Positions 34,128 through 45,300 of a DNA stretch of 64,000 nt are shown piece after piece (positions within the stretch are counted from its first letter, which is position 1; each line of letters opens with the position of its first letter). Location of the stretch: contig NZ_LQNF01000016.1 of the NCBI RefSeq assembly GCF_001618145.1, forward strand, positions 21,031 to 85,030, given 5' to 3'. A model generated the notes under the pieces. The model was not told the origin of the DNA and did not search any database. It worked only from the letters and a program-made list of their open reading frames with translations. The position numbers and the translations under genes are program-made. The DNA is from Oceanobacillus damuensis. GTDB taxonomy: Bacteria; Bacillota; Bacilli; Bacillales; Amphibacillaceae.

Positions 34128-35300
34128 TTATTTTGCCTTTGAAGTCGCTTTTTCTTCTGTCTTCGTACTACTGCCAGCCTTTTGAATAAAATCAGTAATC
34201 AATTTATAGTAGGCGTTAGCCATCATCCAAATACTTTCATTTTCATCCTCAAAGAATTCAATATTGTAACCATCAAGCTTATTGTTGAGGGCTTTAATAT
34301 AATCTTTAAGTACTGCCGATCCGCCGCCGACGAAATAACAGATTTCAGATTGTGAGTTTTTTGCCCATACATTTCTTAAAAAGCGATACTCTTTTTTGGC
34401 AAGTTCCAATAAAATATGGTCTGTAATATCGTGTACATTCGTTCTGCTGCCTTTTACCATGATATGATGACGATCATTCTTTCTAGTAATGATATCCACT
34501 ACATCCCGACGGCTGTCCAATTCCACACCATGCTTCGAACGAATTTCCTCCCTGATAGCTTCCAGGGACTCAGACACACCAAGATTGAAGCCTTGCGCTT
34601 TATCATCATCGACATTGCGGTTTCTGATGACTGCAATATCTGTTGATAAACCTCCGATATCCTGGATTAAAATCTGTTTATCAATCAGTTCCTTGTTAAT
34701 CACTTTTAGATCGTTATCCATTATTAAGTTCACATATGCTGCAAACCCTTCCGGATAAACTTTCACTTCATCAAACTTAATGTTCACCTTTTTCCCTTGG
34801 TGTTTTGGTGTAACAAGAAATTCCACCTGATGCACAGAACCAAGCAGTTGGGAACGGTATCCTACATCCTTACCTTCTTTCACTTCTCTTAATGGAAGTC
34901 CCGTTCCTAATGTATAGGTAGCATCTATAACGCCATTTTTCTCTTTGAAATCCTCTGTACTGACAGCATCCAATGCCAATGAAGCGAAAAGCATGATTAA
35001 CGTCTGATCTTCTTCAGACTTGCTGCTTCCCGGATCGAGCTCCTGAGAATTGGTAGTTTTCGTTGCCAGATTACCAACACGATAAATAACGTTGTTTTCA
35101 TCCAAAGCAGGGGAGTGTACCCTAATATGGATATTTTCCAGTACTTCCTTTTTATCCAACTCCTCGATTCCAATAACAGGGCGATCTTCTAAATCCGGTG
35201 CAATAACATTAGGGATATAGAGTTCATTTTCCAATTTACCAAAATTACCTTTTAACGCATCATTACCGACATCAACTGCAGCGACTCTCGATTTTACCAT
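34128..35300 (-). CDS. ParM/StbA-family actin-like ATPase
   Basis: This 390-residue actin-fold protein shows all three nucleotide motifs: phosphate 1 VAAVDVGNDALKGNF near the N-terminus, phosphate 2 LIQDIGGLSTDIAV near residue 210, and the adenosine motif YFVGGGSAVLKDYI near 330. It should form ATP-dependent filaments as in plasmid-segregation ParM and AlfA. The start lies below a GGGGTAG-type ribosome binding site. Neighbours are chromosomal (ECF sigma, catalase), so this is a chromosomally carried actin cassette; its cargo is unknown. Confidence 0.85.
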   Translation of the reverse strand: MVKSRVAAVDVGNDALKGNFGKLENELYIPNVIAPDLEDRPVIGIEELDKKEVLENIHIRVHSPALDENNVIYRVGNLATKTTNSQELDPGSSKSEEDQTLIMLFASLALDAVSTEDFKEKNGVIDATYTLGTGLPLREVKEGKDVGYRSQLLGSVHQVEFLVTPKHQGKKVNIKFDEVKVYPEGFAAYVNLIMDNDLKVINKELIDKQILIQDIGGLSTDIAVIRNRNVDDDKAQGFNLGVSESLEAIREEIRSKHGVELDSRRDVVDIITRKNDRHHIMVKGSRTNVHDITDHILLELAKKEYRFLRNVWAKNSQSEICYFVGGGSAVLKDYIKALNNKLDGYNIEFFEDENESIWMMANAYYKLITDFIQKAGSSTKTEEKATSKAK

Positions 35301-35384
35301 TTATACTACCCCTCTCATATTTTCCTATACAAATAGAATAATTGTTTTCTATGGATTATACAATGAGTCTAATTATGTATTCTT

Positions 35385-35500
35385 TTATGTTTACATGTAT
35401 ACATTTTGTATTCATTGTTACAACGGTATGTGTACGCATTTGATTACATGTTTACATATTTGAAAACAATATTTCTTTCTAAGTATACAAGTATACACTT
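35385..35500 (-). promoter_or_regulatory. Iteron-like region, candidate ParR binding site/centromere
   Basis: The 300-bp gap upstream of the actin gene holds repeated GTTTACAT/GTATACA-like units: 35387-35404 (ATGTTTACATGTATACAT), 35427-35436, 35446-35457 (ACATGTTTACAT) and 35481-35498 (AAGTATACAAGTATACAC). The spacing is irregular but the location, directly upstream of an actin-type par gene pair, fits a parC-like operator. Function is inferred. Confidence 0.5.
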
Positions 35501-35567
35501 TTGTAATCAACTATTGTATATATCAAATTGTATCTGCCCCCTACCCTGTTGTCAGAAACCCCAAAAA

Positions 35568-35596
35568 AATAAGGGCAGCACAGACTGCCCTTATTC
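35568..35596 (-). terminator. Terminator of the catalase gene
   Basis: AATAAGGGCAG pairs with CTGCCCTTATT around CACAGA; on the minus strand TTTTTTT follows. Confidence 0.9.
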
Positions 35597-35606
35597 TTGT
35601 AACTTA

Positions 35607-37655
35607 TTAAATTACATCTCTTGCCCAGTGTCTATGAACAGAGATTGATCCTACAAAATCATGCAGGAATTTTTCCGCACTTTCACCTGAGACGACACCA
35701 ATACTATTTAGCATATTATTTTCCTGAAGAATCCGAATACCTTCATGCGTAGCACCGATTGGTTTGTAATGGCTGAATGCCTCTTTCACAAAGGAAGAAG
35801 CATTCTCAAAAAATGTCAAATTAGAAACTTCTCCACCAACGACATAGACTGCATCAAACAACACCGAATCAGCAGTAATAAATGTATGTTTTGCTTCGAG
35901 TTGTACTTCCTCTGTACCTGTGATCATTCCTAATCGCTCAGCAACGATTTCCGGTTGAAGTCCTTTCTCCTGTAAATCATTTACTATAGAATGTACTTCC
36001 TTCCCACTGTAGCCATCTGTTAATAAAACAGCTACTTTTCTAGTATCAGGTGTTTTCCTCGTATTTTCCTGACTCAATGCTGGAGAGGCTTTAGTAATGC
36101 TGGACCCACCGTGTTCAGGCGGTTTAATCCCTAAATTGACGGCAACCTGCTGAGCCATCTCCAGGTTTACATTAGCGAACATATCCACTACTTGTTCCTT
36201 GATTCTGTTTTCTTTACACTTACCAAGCTCAAAGCTGAATGCTTCAATAATATGCTCCTTTTCGGAAACGCTCATACTATTCCAAAACAGGACTGCCTGT
36301 GAAAAATGATCCCGAAAACTATCGCTTCTCGCCTGTACTTTACGTCCTTCCACCTTCTCTTCATAGTGAACATAACCACCTTCATCAGCAGTAGAGGTTT
36401 CTGGTGTGTTTTGAGCCAAGGAATTGTTATGGTAGCTTACAGGACCTTTATTGATTGTCTGTCTGCCGTAACCGTCTCGTTGATTATTGTGGAATGGGCA
36501 AACCGGACGATTAATTGGCAGTTCATGGAAGTTCGGACCGCCAAGACGGATAAGCTGTGTATCGGTATAGGAGAATAACCGGCCTTGCAGAAGCGGATCA
36601 TTGGTAAAATCAATCCCTGGGACGACATGTCCCGGATGAAATGCTACCTGTTCGGTCTCTGCAAAATAATTATCAACATTACGGTTTAATGTCATCTTTC
36701 CGATAATTTGTACTGGAACATCCTCTTCTGGCCAAATTTTAGTAGAATCTAATATATCAAAGTCGAACTTGAACTCATCAGATTCGTCAATAATCTGGAC
36801 TCCCAATTCAAATTCCGGGAAATCGCCATTTTCAATAGCCTCATATAAGTCTGTACGGTGAAAATCTGGATCTTTACCACTTATTTTCTGTGCTTCATCC
36901 CATACAAGCGAGTGGATTCCAAGCTTCGGTTTCCAATGAAACTTAACAAAATGCCCTTTTCCTTCAGCATTTACCAGACGGAAGGTATGTACACCAAACC
37001 CTTCCATCATACGGAAGCTTCTTGGGATTGTTCTGTCGGATAAGTGCCACATGATCATATGTGCTGTCTCCTGGTTATTTGCCACGAAATCCCAGAACGT
37101 ATCGTGAGCTGTCGCAGCCTGAGGGATTTCATTATGTGGTTCAGGTTTAACCGCATGAATGAGATCCGGAAACTTAATGGCATCCTGAATGAAAAATACA
37201 GGAATATTATTGCCAACCAAATCGTAGTTGCCCTCTTCTGTATAAAATTTTGTAGCAAATCCTCTGACATCACGAACAGTCTCGGCTGACCCACGTGAAC
37301 CAGCTACAGTGGAAAACCGAACAAACACGGGAGTTTTCGATCCTGGTATTTGCAGGAATTTAGCTTTCGTATATTTTTCCATCGACTCATACAGTTCGAA
37401 TTCTCCATGTGCAGCATATCCCCTGGCATGGACGACTCGTTCAGGAATCCGTTCATGGTCAAAATGGGTCATCTTTTCACGAAAATGAAAGTCTTCCATT
37501 AATGTCGGACCACGAACCCCCGCTTTAAGGGAAAACTCGTCTTCAGAGACCTTTAAGCCTTGATTGGTAGTCATTTTCTTTCCCCTGTCATCGGTACGAA
37601 ACTGCTCAAGCTGCTCATGCTTACTGTTACCATCAACTTTTCGATCATCACTCAT
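35607..37655 (-). CDS. katE: Large-subunit (clade 2) catalase, KatE type
   Basis: This 682-residue monofunctional catalase has ERVVHARGYAAHG with the distal catalytic His, VRFSTVAGSRGSAET, the DLVGNNIPVFF Asn, and the proximal heme Tyr in RLFSYTDTQLIRLG. The extra ~150-residue C-terminal domain (VAVLLTDGYSGKEV onward) is the flavodoxin/DJ-1-like lobe that defines large-subunit catalases. It removes hydrogen peroxide in the cytoplasm. AAGGAGG lies 8-9 nt before the ATG. In B. subtilis the homologue is SigB- and spore-linked; no such promoter is claimed here. Confidence 0.95.
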   Translation of the reverse strand: MSDDRKVDGNSKHEQLEQFRTDDRGKKMTTNQGLKVSEDEFSLKAGVRGPTLMEDFHFREKMTHFDHERIPERVVHARGYAAHGEFELYESMEKYTKAKFLQIPGSKTPVFVRFSTVAGSRGSAETVRDVRGFATKFYTEEGNYDLVGNNIPVFFIQDAIKFPDLIHAVKPEPHNEIPQAATAHDTFWDFVANNQETAHMIMWHLSDRTIPRSFRMMEGFGVHTFRLVNAEGKGHFVKFHWKPKLGIHSLVWDEAQKISGKDPDFHRTDLYEAIENGDFPEFELGVQIIDESDEFKFDFDILDSTKIWPEEDVPVQIIGKMTLNRNVDNYFAETEQVAFHPGHVVPGIDFTNDPLLQGRLFSYTDTQLIRLGGPNFHELPINRPVCPFHNNQRDGYGRQTINKGPVSYHNNSLAQNTPETSTADEGGYVHYEEKVEGRKVQARSDSFRDHFSQAVLFWNSMSVSEKEHIIEAFSFELGKCKENRIKEQVVDMFANVNLEMAQQVAVNLGIKPPEHGGSSITKASPALSQENTRKTPDTRKVAVLLTDGYSGKEVHSIVNDLQEKGLQPEIVAERLGMITGTEEVQLEAKHTFITADSVLFDAVYVVGGEVSNLTFFENASSFVKEAFSHYKPIGATHEGIRILQENNMLNSIGVVSGESAEKFLHDFVGSISVHRHWARDVI

Positions 37656-37925
37656 TATTGCAGGTCCTCCTTTTTAAGTAACGTTATTTTTCCGTTTCCC
37701 TGTTTTTGGAAATGATAAACAGACTGTGACAGAATAGAAGTGCCAAACAAAACGAAAAGTGAATGCAAAAGACAGTGAGAATACAGAAATGAGCTTATAA
37801 ATATTTGTATTTTCTAACAATAACAATTTAAAGTATGCTATTATAGTACCAGACTAGGAAATATTGCCCACACAGAAAGCAGACAATGAGTGATATCCAG
37901 AATCTTCATGAAAGGATACCTTATC

Positions 37926-39212
37926 ATGTACAGACTAAAGGCCTTTATAATTATTATTTTCATAGCCTCCATGATGGTTGCTTTAATATCAGGTCCGATA
38001 GAAATTTCAATCCCTTTCTATCTGCAGGCCTTCTTTGTGTACTTATTATTCACCACACTCTATTCACATCTGAAAACTGTTGTTAAAACAGGTAATGTCA
38101 ATATAGATTACAGTATTTCCTATGGACTTTCCTTTGTACTAATTGCTGGACCATTAGGACTATTTCTCTTTGAAATTGTGAGCCGTTTCTACGTTTATTT
38201 TTATCGAAAAAAAACGGGTACCGCAGATGAAGATGAATTTTTACATACATTCTATAATATTGGTGGACCCGCACTACTTCATTCGATTGGATATTTTATT
38301 TTTTATGGACTATATCCATATATTGAGGGCATACCTTTTGGGTACTGGGGACTGCTTATAGCAATTGTGGTTCTGACAGACTTTATGTCTTCGATACTGC
38401 TGATTACCATATTCCATTTTGCAGGCAATATTAATACAGGTCAGGATGTGTGGGATTTCATCAAAAGCAGAAGCATCCTGGATACAATCAAAAAGGCTGT
38501 ATCCAATGGATTGCTTTTTATATTCCTTATGGAGCAGCAATGGGAGATGTTGATTGCCTTGTTTATACTGAATTATCTTGTAAGCCGATCCGCAGTTCTT
38601 CAGTCCAAAAGCATTCAGCACAAGATTGAACGGGACCGCTTTGAACGGATGGCTTACACAGATTTCCTCACGAACGTCCACAACCGTACCTATATGAGTA
38701 AAATAATGAATGAACTAAACGATACGGAAGAAGAGATTGGGATAATCGTAACTGACATTGACACCTTCAAGCGAATAAACGATACATATAACCATACAGT
38801 AGGAGATTGTGTCATACAACATTTTGCAGCTACATTAAAAAGCTTATTAAGGGAGGATGATTACCTTTTCCGCAGCGGGGGTGAGGAATTTACCATCATT
38901 CTCAGGAACAGAAGCTATAAAGATTGCATACAGCTTGTACAGGATTTGCAGAAATGCATCGAGAACACCCCTGCTTTTGCGGAATTCCGGTCTAAGCAGC
39001 TTAAGATATCATATACGGCATCGTTCGGATTATATTTTTATCAATCGAATGCGGAAACTGACATTAAAAAAGCATATATCCACGCTGACGATTTGCTTTT
39101 CAAAGCGAAAAACCAAGGGAAAAATCAGGTCTCCATTAAGAATGGGGTTATTGATATGCCATTGTCCATGAGGTATTCTTCTGTAAAAAATTCAGAAAAC
39201 CTAAACATGTAA
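37926..39212 (+). CDS. Membrane-bound diguanylate cyclase (GGDEF)
   Basis: This 428-residue protein has an N-terminal ~220 residues with about six hydrophobic helices (a MASE-like sensor) and a C-terminal GGDEF domain. The active loop is RSGGEEF (catalytically competent variant), the metal Asp lies in VTDIDTFKRIND, and a RxxD inhibitory site (REDD) sits just before the loop. It should make c-di-GMP with product feedback. The ATG at 37926 behind AAAGGAT is preferred to an ATG 36 bp upstream. A strong terminator follows. Confidence 0.92.
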   Translation: MYRLKAFIIIIFIASMMVALISGPIEISIPFYLQAFFVYLLFTTLYSHLKTVVKTGNVNIDYSISYGLSFVLIAGPLGLFLFEIVSRFYVYFYRKKTGTADEDEFLHTFYNIGGPALLHSIGYFIFYGLYPYIEGIPFGYWGLLIAIVVLTDFMSSILLITIFHFAGNINTGQDVWDFIKSRSILDTIKKAVSNGLLFIFLMEQQWEMLIALFILNYLVSRSAVLQSKSIQHKIERDRFERMAYTDFLTNVHNRTYMSKIMNELNDTEEEIGIIVTDIDTFKRINDTYNHTVGDCVIQHFAATLKSLLREDDYLFRSGGEEFTIILRNRSYKDCIQLVQDLQKCIENTPAFAEFRSKQLKISYTASFGLYFYQSNAETDIKKAYIHADDLLFKAKNQGKNQVSIKNGVIDMPLSMRYSSVKNSENLNM

Positions 39213-39214
39213 CA

Positions 39215-39256
39215 ACAGAAACCCCCTTTCCGTTTGCACAGAAAGAGGGTTTTTTC
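39215..39256 (+). terminator. Terminator after the diguanylate cyclase
   Basis: AACCCCCTTTC pairs with GAAAGAGGGTT around a 10-nt loop, followed by TTTT. Confidence 0.88.
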
Positions 39257-39307
39257 ACAAAATAAGATAGTATAAATTTTGGCAGCAATTAACTTTTACA
39301 CATAAAC

Positions 39308-39494
39308 AGCCACGTCCAGCTCCAGCGCCCAGGGACTAGCGAGACTTCCTTCGCCTCCGTACGATAAGTCAACATCGACTCTCTCCGTTCGTCGTGTTTC
39401 CTTTATCTCCTACGTAGGAATGTTCGACAAGTCGAACCACCCCACAGTTCGAGGCGCAGTCCGTAGGTCCCTTAACGGGCGCTTGCGCTTTTGT
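39308..39494. repeat. Bacillaceae CCAGCTCCAGCGCC...GGGCGCTTGCGCTTTT repeat
   Basis: The block opens GTCCAGCTCCAGCGCC and closes GGGCGCTTGCGCTTTTGTT, with a TTCGACAAGTCGAA palindrome near 39430. I recognise this start/end pair from memory as a widespread dispersed Bacillaceae repeat. GC content is well above its neighbours. It fills the gap between convergent genes. Only one copy is in the window. Confidence 0.7.
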
Positions 39495-39496
39495 TC

Positions 39497-40564
39497 TTAT
39501 ACAGCTTTTGTCTTTTTAATTTGCTTACTTCTAAGTTGACCGCAGGCTGCATCGATATCAGCGCCATTTTCCCAACGGACGCCACAGTTGATGCCTCTAT
39601 TTTTAAGCGTTTCGTAGAATGCCTGTATCGATTCAGACTGACTGCGCTGGTAATCGATATGTTCATCAACTGTATTATAAGGAATCAGGTTGACATAGGC
39701 CAAATGGCGATGATCTTTAATCAAGTTTGCCAGCTGGTTAGCTTCTTCTTTATGGTCATTTACATCCCTGAGCATGATATATTCATAAGTGATCCGCCTG
39801 TTTTTCTTCTCCAGATAGTAATCAACAGCCTTCATAAGCTTCTCTATAGGAAATGCTTTGTTTATCTTCATAATGCGTGTGCGAAGCTCATTATTCGGTG
39901 CATGAAGGGAAATCGCCAAGTTAACTTGGATATCCTCATCAGCGAATTCATATATTTTATGTGCAAGTCCACTAGTTGAAACCGTAATGTGTCTTGCACC
40001 AATATTAAGTCCGCGGTCATCGTTAACAACGTACAGGAAGTCCATCAGGTTGCTGTAGTTATCAAGCGGTTCTCCAATTCCCATGACGACAATATGGCTT
40101 ACACGCTCATCATCGCCTCTTGTATCAAGGTGTTTTTGGACATTCATGATCTGTTCAACGATCTCGCCACTGCTTAGGTCCCGGCTTTTACGAAGCAGAC
40201 CACTTGCACAGAACGTACAGCCGATATTACAGCCAACCTGTGTCGTTACACAAACCGATAACCCATAATGGAAACGCATGAGAACAGTTTCAATCAGATT
40301 CCCATCTTCCAATTTAAACAGGAACTTGATCGTACCATCTTTTGATTCCTGTTTGATTTCTTCTCCCATTGTGTGGAGAACAAAGCTATCTTCAAGCAAT
40401 TTTATTGTTTCCTTATTCACATTTCTCATCTCGTTAAAAGATGATACACGCTTTTTATAAAGCCAATTCCACACTTGATCTGCCCGGAATCGCTTTTCAC
40501 CATGCTCTATAAGCCAATCTGTCAGTTGTTCATATGTCAGTCCATAAATGGATGTTTTACTCAT
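39497..40564 (-). CDS. rlmN: 23S rRNA/tRNA adenine-C2 methyltransferase RlmN
   Basis: This 355-residue radical-SAM enzyme has the [12 protein letters not shown] cluster motif (CxxxCxxC) and the two methyl-transfer Cys of the mechanism; the C-terminal one lies in [10 protein letters not shown]-terminal [20 protein letters not shown] and the [19 protein letters not shown] motifs are diagnostic for RlmN and exclude Cfr-type by context. It methylates A2503 of 23S rRNA and A37 of some tRNAs. It is monocistronic. Confidence 0.96.
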   Translation of the reverse strand: MSKTSIYGLTYEQLTDWLIEHGEKRFRADQVWNWLYKKRVSSFNEMRNVNKETIKLLEDSFVLHTMGEEIKQESKDGTIKFLFKLEDGNLIETVLMRFHYGLSVCVTTQVGCNIGCTFCASGLLRKSRDLSSGEIVEQIMNVQKHLDTRGDDERVSHIVVMGIGEPLDNYSNLMDFLYVVNDDRGLNIGARHITVSTSGLAHKIYEFADEDIQVNLAISLHAPNNELRTRIMKINKAFPIEKLMKAVDYYLEKKNRRITYEYIMLRDVNDHKEEANQLANLIKDHRHLAYVNLIPYNTVDEHIDYQRSQSESIQAFYETLKNRGINCGVRWENGADIDAACGQLRSKQIKKTKAV

Positions 40565-40775
40565 TGTATACCCTCATTTCGATTCAGTGCTCTTCCTATA
40601 CTACATATTACTTCATCTAACAAAGACTAGCAAATGGTTTTTACTGGCGTTCCAACCAAGTTGGAATGGTGGAATGGATGGAATGGTGAGGAGCATGAGG
40701 CTGCTTTTCGATGTGTTTGGTATTTTTATTTCCTTCCCATTATTAAAATTACAGAGGGGTCTTCCTTACTTAAAA

Positions 40776-40816
40776 AAGATGCTGCGGAATATACCTACAG
40801 CATCTTTTTAATAATC
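40776..40816 (-). terminator. Terminator of gltD
   Basis: AAAAGATGCTG pairs with CAGCATCTTTT around a 13-nt loop, T-rich on the minus strand. The rest of 40565-40775 shows only a GGAATGG-rich patch. Confidence 0.9.
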
Positions 40817-40817
40817 A

Positions 40818-42302
40818 TTATGGCAGCTTTGTCTCACCCATTAAATAGAGGTCACATTCTCTAGCTGCTGCTCTTCCTTCGTTAATTGCCCATACAATGA
40901 GACTTTGTCCACGACGCATGTCTCCAGCGGCGAATACACCATCTACATTTGTCGTAAATTTCTCGTACGCAGCTTTGACGGTTGAGCGTGTTGTTGTTTC
41001 TACGTTCAGTTGTTTAATTAGATCTTGATCCGGTCCTTTAAAACCGATAGCAACCAATACTAGATCGGCAGGCCAAACCTGCTCTGTACCCGGAATATCT
41101 TCTCGAATTTTCTTACCATTCTTATAGCGGGTTTTTACTTTGATCGTATGAACCTCTTTAACATGACCGTTTTCATCGCCTGCAAACTTAGTCGTCTGAA
41201 CAGCATATGCGCGCGGGTCTTCTCCCTGATATGCTTCAGCTTCCGCATGTCCATACTCGACACGATGAATTTTAGGATATTGCGGCCATGGGTTCGTATC
41301 TTCATCACGGAGAAGATTCTTCTTCTCATAAATATCAAACTGTGTTAAGCTTTTGCAATTATGTCTAATTGATGTGGCAAGACAATCCGTACCTGTGTCT
41401 CCCCCACCAATGACGATGACATCTTTATCGGCAGCAGAAATATAGTTTCCGTCCTCCAGATTGGAATCAAGCAGACTCTCTACATTCGCTTGCAGGAAGT
41501 CCATAGCAGGGTGAACACCTTTCAGTTCACTGCCCTCCACTTCCATTTCACGATGAAGTGTTGCTCCACCACAAAGGATTGTTGCATCAAAATCAGATTG
41601 AAGGTCCTCCACCGAAATATCTTTTCCAACCTCTGTATTAGTTATAAATTCAATACCTTCCTGCTCCAAAATGGAAACACGTCTCATAACAATATCATAA
41701 GATAGCTTCATTTCCGGTATTCCATATGTCAAAAGCCCGCCAACACGCTTATCACGCTCAAATACAGTAACCGAATGACCTGCTTTATTCAGCTGGGCCG
41801 CTGCTGCAAGGCCGGCTGGGCCGGAACCTACAACTGCTACGCGTTTTCCTGTAAGGATTTTAGGTGGGTTAGGAACAACCCATCCTTCCTCAAACCCTTT
41901 CTCAATAATGGAACGTTCCACTGTTCTAATTGCAACAGGTGGTTCGTTAATGCCAAGCACACATGCACCCTCACATGGGGCAGGACATGCAATACCGGTA
42001 AATTCCGGGAAATTATTCATTTGATGTTCGCGTTCCAGTGCTTCCTTCCATTTACCTTCATATACAAGATTATTCCATTCGGGAATAAGATGATAAACAG
42101 GACAACCTGATGTGACTCCGTTTATCTCCACACCGGAGTGACAGGTCGGAACACCGCAGTCCATGCAGCGTGCTCCTTGCTTTTTAACCTCCTCCTCTGA
42201 CAATGGTGCAGTATAGTCATTCCAATCTCGTACTCGCTCTTGCGGATCCCTTCCTGGACGGGTTTTTCGGTCATATTCCATAAATCCAGTTTGTTTACCC
42301 AT
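40818..42302 (-). CDS. gltD: Glutamate synthase small subunit GltD
   Basis: This 494-residue flavoprotein has the N-terminal Fe-S Cys ([12 protein letters not shown]), the FAD loop [15 protein letters not shown] and the NADPH loop IGGGDTGTD, all typical of GltD. It passes electrons from NADPH to the GltB large subunit. The start at ATG 42302 has AAAAGGGGGC upstream. It is separated from gltB by 87 bp containing the small hairpin at 42349-42374. Confidence 0.95.
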   Translation of the reverse strand: MGKQTGFMEYDRKTRPGRDPQERVRDWNDYTAPLSEEEVKKQGARCMDCGVPTCHSGVEINGVTSGCPVYHLIPEWNNLVYEGKWKEALEREHQMNNFPEFTGIACPAPCEGACVLGINEPPVAIRTVERSIIEKGFEEGWVVPNPPKILTGKRVAVVGSGPAGLAAAAQLNKAGHSVTVFERDKRVGGLLTYGIPEMKLSYDIVMRRVSILEQEGIEFITNTEVGKDISVEDLQSDFDATILCGGATLHREMEVEGSELKGVHPAMDFLQANVESLLDSNLEDGNYISAADKDVIVIGGGDTGTDCLATSIRHNCKSLTQFDIYEKKNLLRDEDTNPWPQYPKIHRVEYGHAEAEAYQGEDPRAYAVQTTKFAGDENGHVKEVHTIKVKTRYKNGKKIREDIPGTEQVWPADLVLVAIGFKGPDQDLIKQLNVETTTRSTVKAAYEKFTTNVDGVFAAGDMRRGQSLIVWAINEGRAAARECDLYLMGETKLP

Positions 42303-42348
42303 CAAAAGCCCCCTTTTCTGTAGAAATGTATTTTAATTTTTTGATAAC

Positions 42349-42374
42349 AGTGGGGTCAGACTATTTTGACCCCT
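42349..42374 (-). terminator. Small GGGGTCA hairpin between gltB and gltD
   Basis: GGGGTCA pairs with TGACCCC. No long T-run follows, so it could be an mRNA stability or partial termination signal. GGGGTCAGA recurs near 48577. Confidence 0.5.
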
Positions 42375-42389
42375 TGTATTTTCATCTTT

Positions 42390-45300
42390 TTAGAGTACTT
42401 CTGCTTTGCTTTTTTTCTCTTTAAAACGGTTATTGCTTTCCTCGAAAGCCTGCATTTCTGCGTCAAATTTGCTTAATCCGCTGTTGATGAGGAAATCAAT
42501 GCGATCTCTCATTTTCACATATGCTTTCGGGATAACCCGTACAAATTGTTTCGAATATTTTTCCCAGTAAGCAAGAATACGTTCAGCATGAGCGCTGCCT
42601 GTATACTTGATATGATTCTGTATCATGGTATACACGACTTCCAATTCATTCGGGTCTTCAACCGCGCCTACATTAACCATGGCCGGATTAACCTTATCTG
42701 CAAAGCTGTTATCCTCATCGAATACATAGGCAACACCGCCGGACATACCTGCAGCAAAGTTTCTGCCAGTGGCCCCAAGAATAATTACAGATCCACCTGT
42801 CATATATTCGCAACCGTGATCACCAATACCTTCCACAACAATAGCAGCACCGCTATTTCTAACCGCAAAACGTTCTCCGGCTGTACCCCTTATAAAAGCT
42901 TCTCCTCCGGAAGCTCCGTAAAAAGCAACATTTCCGATTATTGTATTTTTCTCTGGTCGGAATGTGACTGCAGGTGCAGGCTGAACAATAATTTTACCTC
43001 CGGATAAACCCTTCCCGACGAAGTCATTGGCATCCCCGGTAAGATTCAATGTCATTCCATTCGGTATAAACGCTCCAAAGCTTTGCCCTGCAGAACCATT
43101 AAAGTTCAGTTTAATCGTATCCTCCGGCAAACCGGTGATCCCGTATCTTTTAGTGATTTCGCTGCCGAGAAGTGTTCCTGTTGCACGGTTGATATTACGG
43201 ATTGCCACCGTAAATTCAACAGGTGTTCCATCCACAATAGCACTTTCACATATAGGGATTAATTCCTGGTAATCCAAAGTTTTATCAATTTCATGATTCT
43301 GTGACTGGGTAGCATATTGGTCAATGTTGAATGACAGCTCCGGACGATACATTAATGGTGACAGATCAAGGTCTTTCGCTTTCCAGTGATCAATTTCTTT
43401 TGCTTCCAGAAGATCAGATCGTCCAATCATTTCATTAATCGTCCTGAATCCAAGTTCAGCCATCAGTTCTCTTGTTTCTTCAGCAATAAAACGCATAAAG
43501 TTTACAACATGTTCCGGATCACCGGTAAATTTCTTTCTTAGTTCCGGATTTTGTGTAGCTATACCAACCGGACATGTATCCAGATGGCAGACCCGCATCA
43601 TTACACAGCCTAAAGCAACGAGTGGGGCAGTAGAGAAACCATATTCCTCTGCTCCAAGCAGTGCAGAAACAACAACATCTCTGCCTGTCATCATCTTTCC
43701 ATCTGTTTCAACGGTAATACGGTCACGCAATCCGTTTAACAGGAGCGTCTGGTGTGTTTCTGCCAATCCGATTTCCCATGGCAGACCAGTATGCTTCAAG
43801 CTTGTTCTGGGAGCGGCACCTGTCCCGCCATCGTAGCCGCTAATGACCACATGGTCTGCACGGCCTTTTGCAACACCGGCTGCAATTGTTCCGACACCCA
43901 CAGCAGATACTAGTTTTACACTGATACGTGCATTTGGATTCGCATTTTTCAAGTTATAGATCAGCTCGGCCAAATCCTCAATTGAGTATATATCATGATG
44001 CGGAGGTGGGGAGATCAATTCCACGCCAGGTGTCGATCCACGAACTTCTGCAACCCATGGATAAACTTTCTTGCCTGGCAATTGTCCGCCTTCACCCGGT
44101 TTTGCCCCTTGAGCTACTTTTATTTGGATTTCATCCGCATTCACCAAGTAATTGCTGTTTACTCCGAAACGACCGGAAGCAACCTGCTTAACGGCACTTC
44201 TTCTTAAATCACCATTTTCATCAGCAGTATATCGATCAGGTGATTCCCCGCCTTCCCCTGTGTTGCTGCGGCCACCCAGACGGTTCATTGCAATAGCCAA
44301 TGCTTCATGGGCCTCTTTACTGATGGACCCATAGGACATTGCACCAGTTTTAAACCTGCGTACAATCGCTTCAACTGATTCAACTTCCTCAATTGGTACA
44401 GGTGTGCTCTTTTTAAATTTGATCAATCCACGAAGTGACTGCAGATTATTTGTTTCATCCGTCAGCATTTTGGAATAGGTTTTAAAGAGTTCATAGTTAT
44501 TGGTACGCACAGAATGCTGCAACGTATGAATAGTACGTGGATTATATTGATGATCTTCCCCGTTTTCACGATATTGGAATTCATCACCAGCTGTGAGCTC
44601 ATCATTGCGACCGCGCTTTTCGCTAAATGCACTTTCATGACGCAGCAGTGTTTCTTTTTCTATCATATCAAGGCCTATTCCACCCAGACGTGACGCTGTT
44701 CCCGTGAAATATTTTCCGATAACCTCGTCATTTATGCCGACAGCTTCAAAAATTTGGGCCCCACGATAACTCTGAATAGTAGATATCCCCATTTTTGATA
44801 ATATTTTGACGATTCCGTCTGTAACTGCTGAAACATATCTCTCTTGGGCTTGTCTTCCTATGATGCCAGGCAGTTCACCTTTTTCCATTAACTCGGCAAA
44901 TGTATCAAAGGCCAGATACGGGTTTATCCCCTCAGCACCATAGCCTATCAATGCTGCAAAATGGTGGACTTCTCTCGGCTCTCCGGATTCAACAAGAATG
45001 CTTACCCTCGTACGGATACCTTTACGAATAAGGTGATGATGCAAACCGGATACAGCAAGTAATGCCGGAATTGCAGCCTTATCCTTTGATACCCCTCTGT
45101 CAGAAAGGATCAGTAATGTTACACCCGCATCGATAGCGGCATCCGCTTTACCAAATAATGCATCCAATGCTGCTTCCATTTTTCCTGCTTCAGTATCAAA
45201 AAGTGTCGATAATGTTGCAGTACGAAAATCTTCCAATTGCTGTCCACGGACTTTTTCAAGTTCATCATTCAGCAAAATAGGTGTTTCCAAACGAATGTGC

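Noticed and set aside
35385..35500. CRISPR array
   Set aside because: The GTTTACAT/GTATACA units are short, irregularly spaced and without unique spacers of constant length; an operator or centromere is the better reading.
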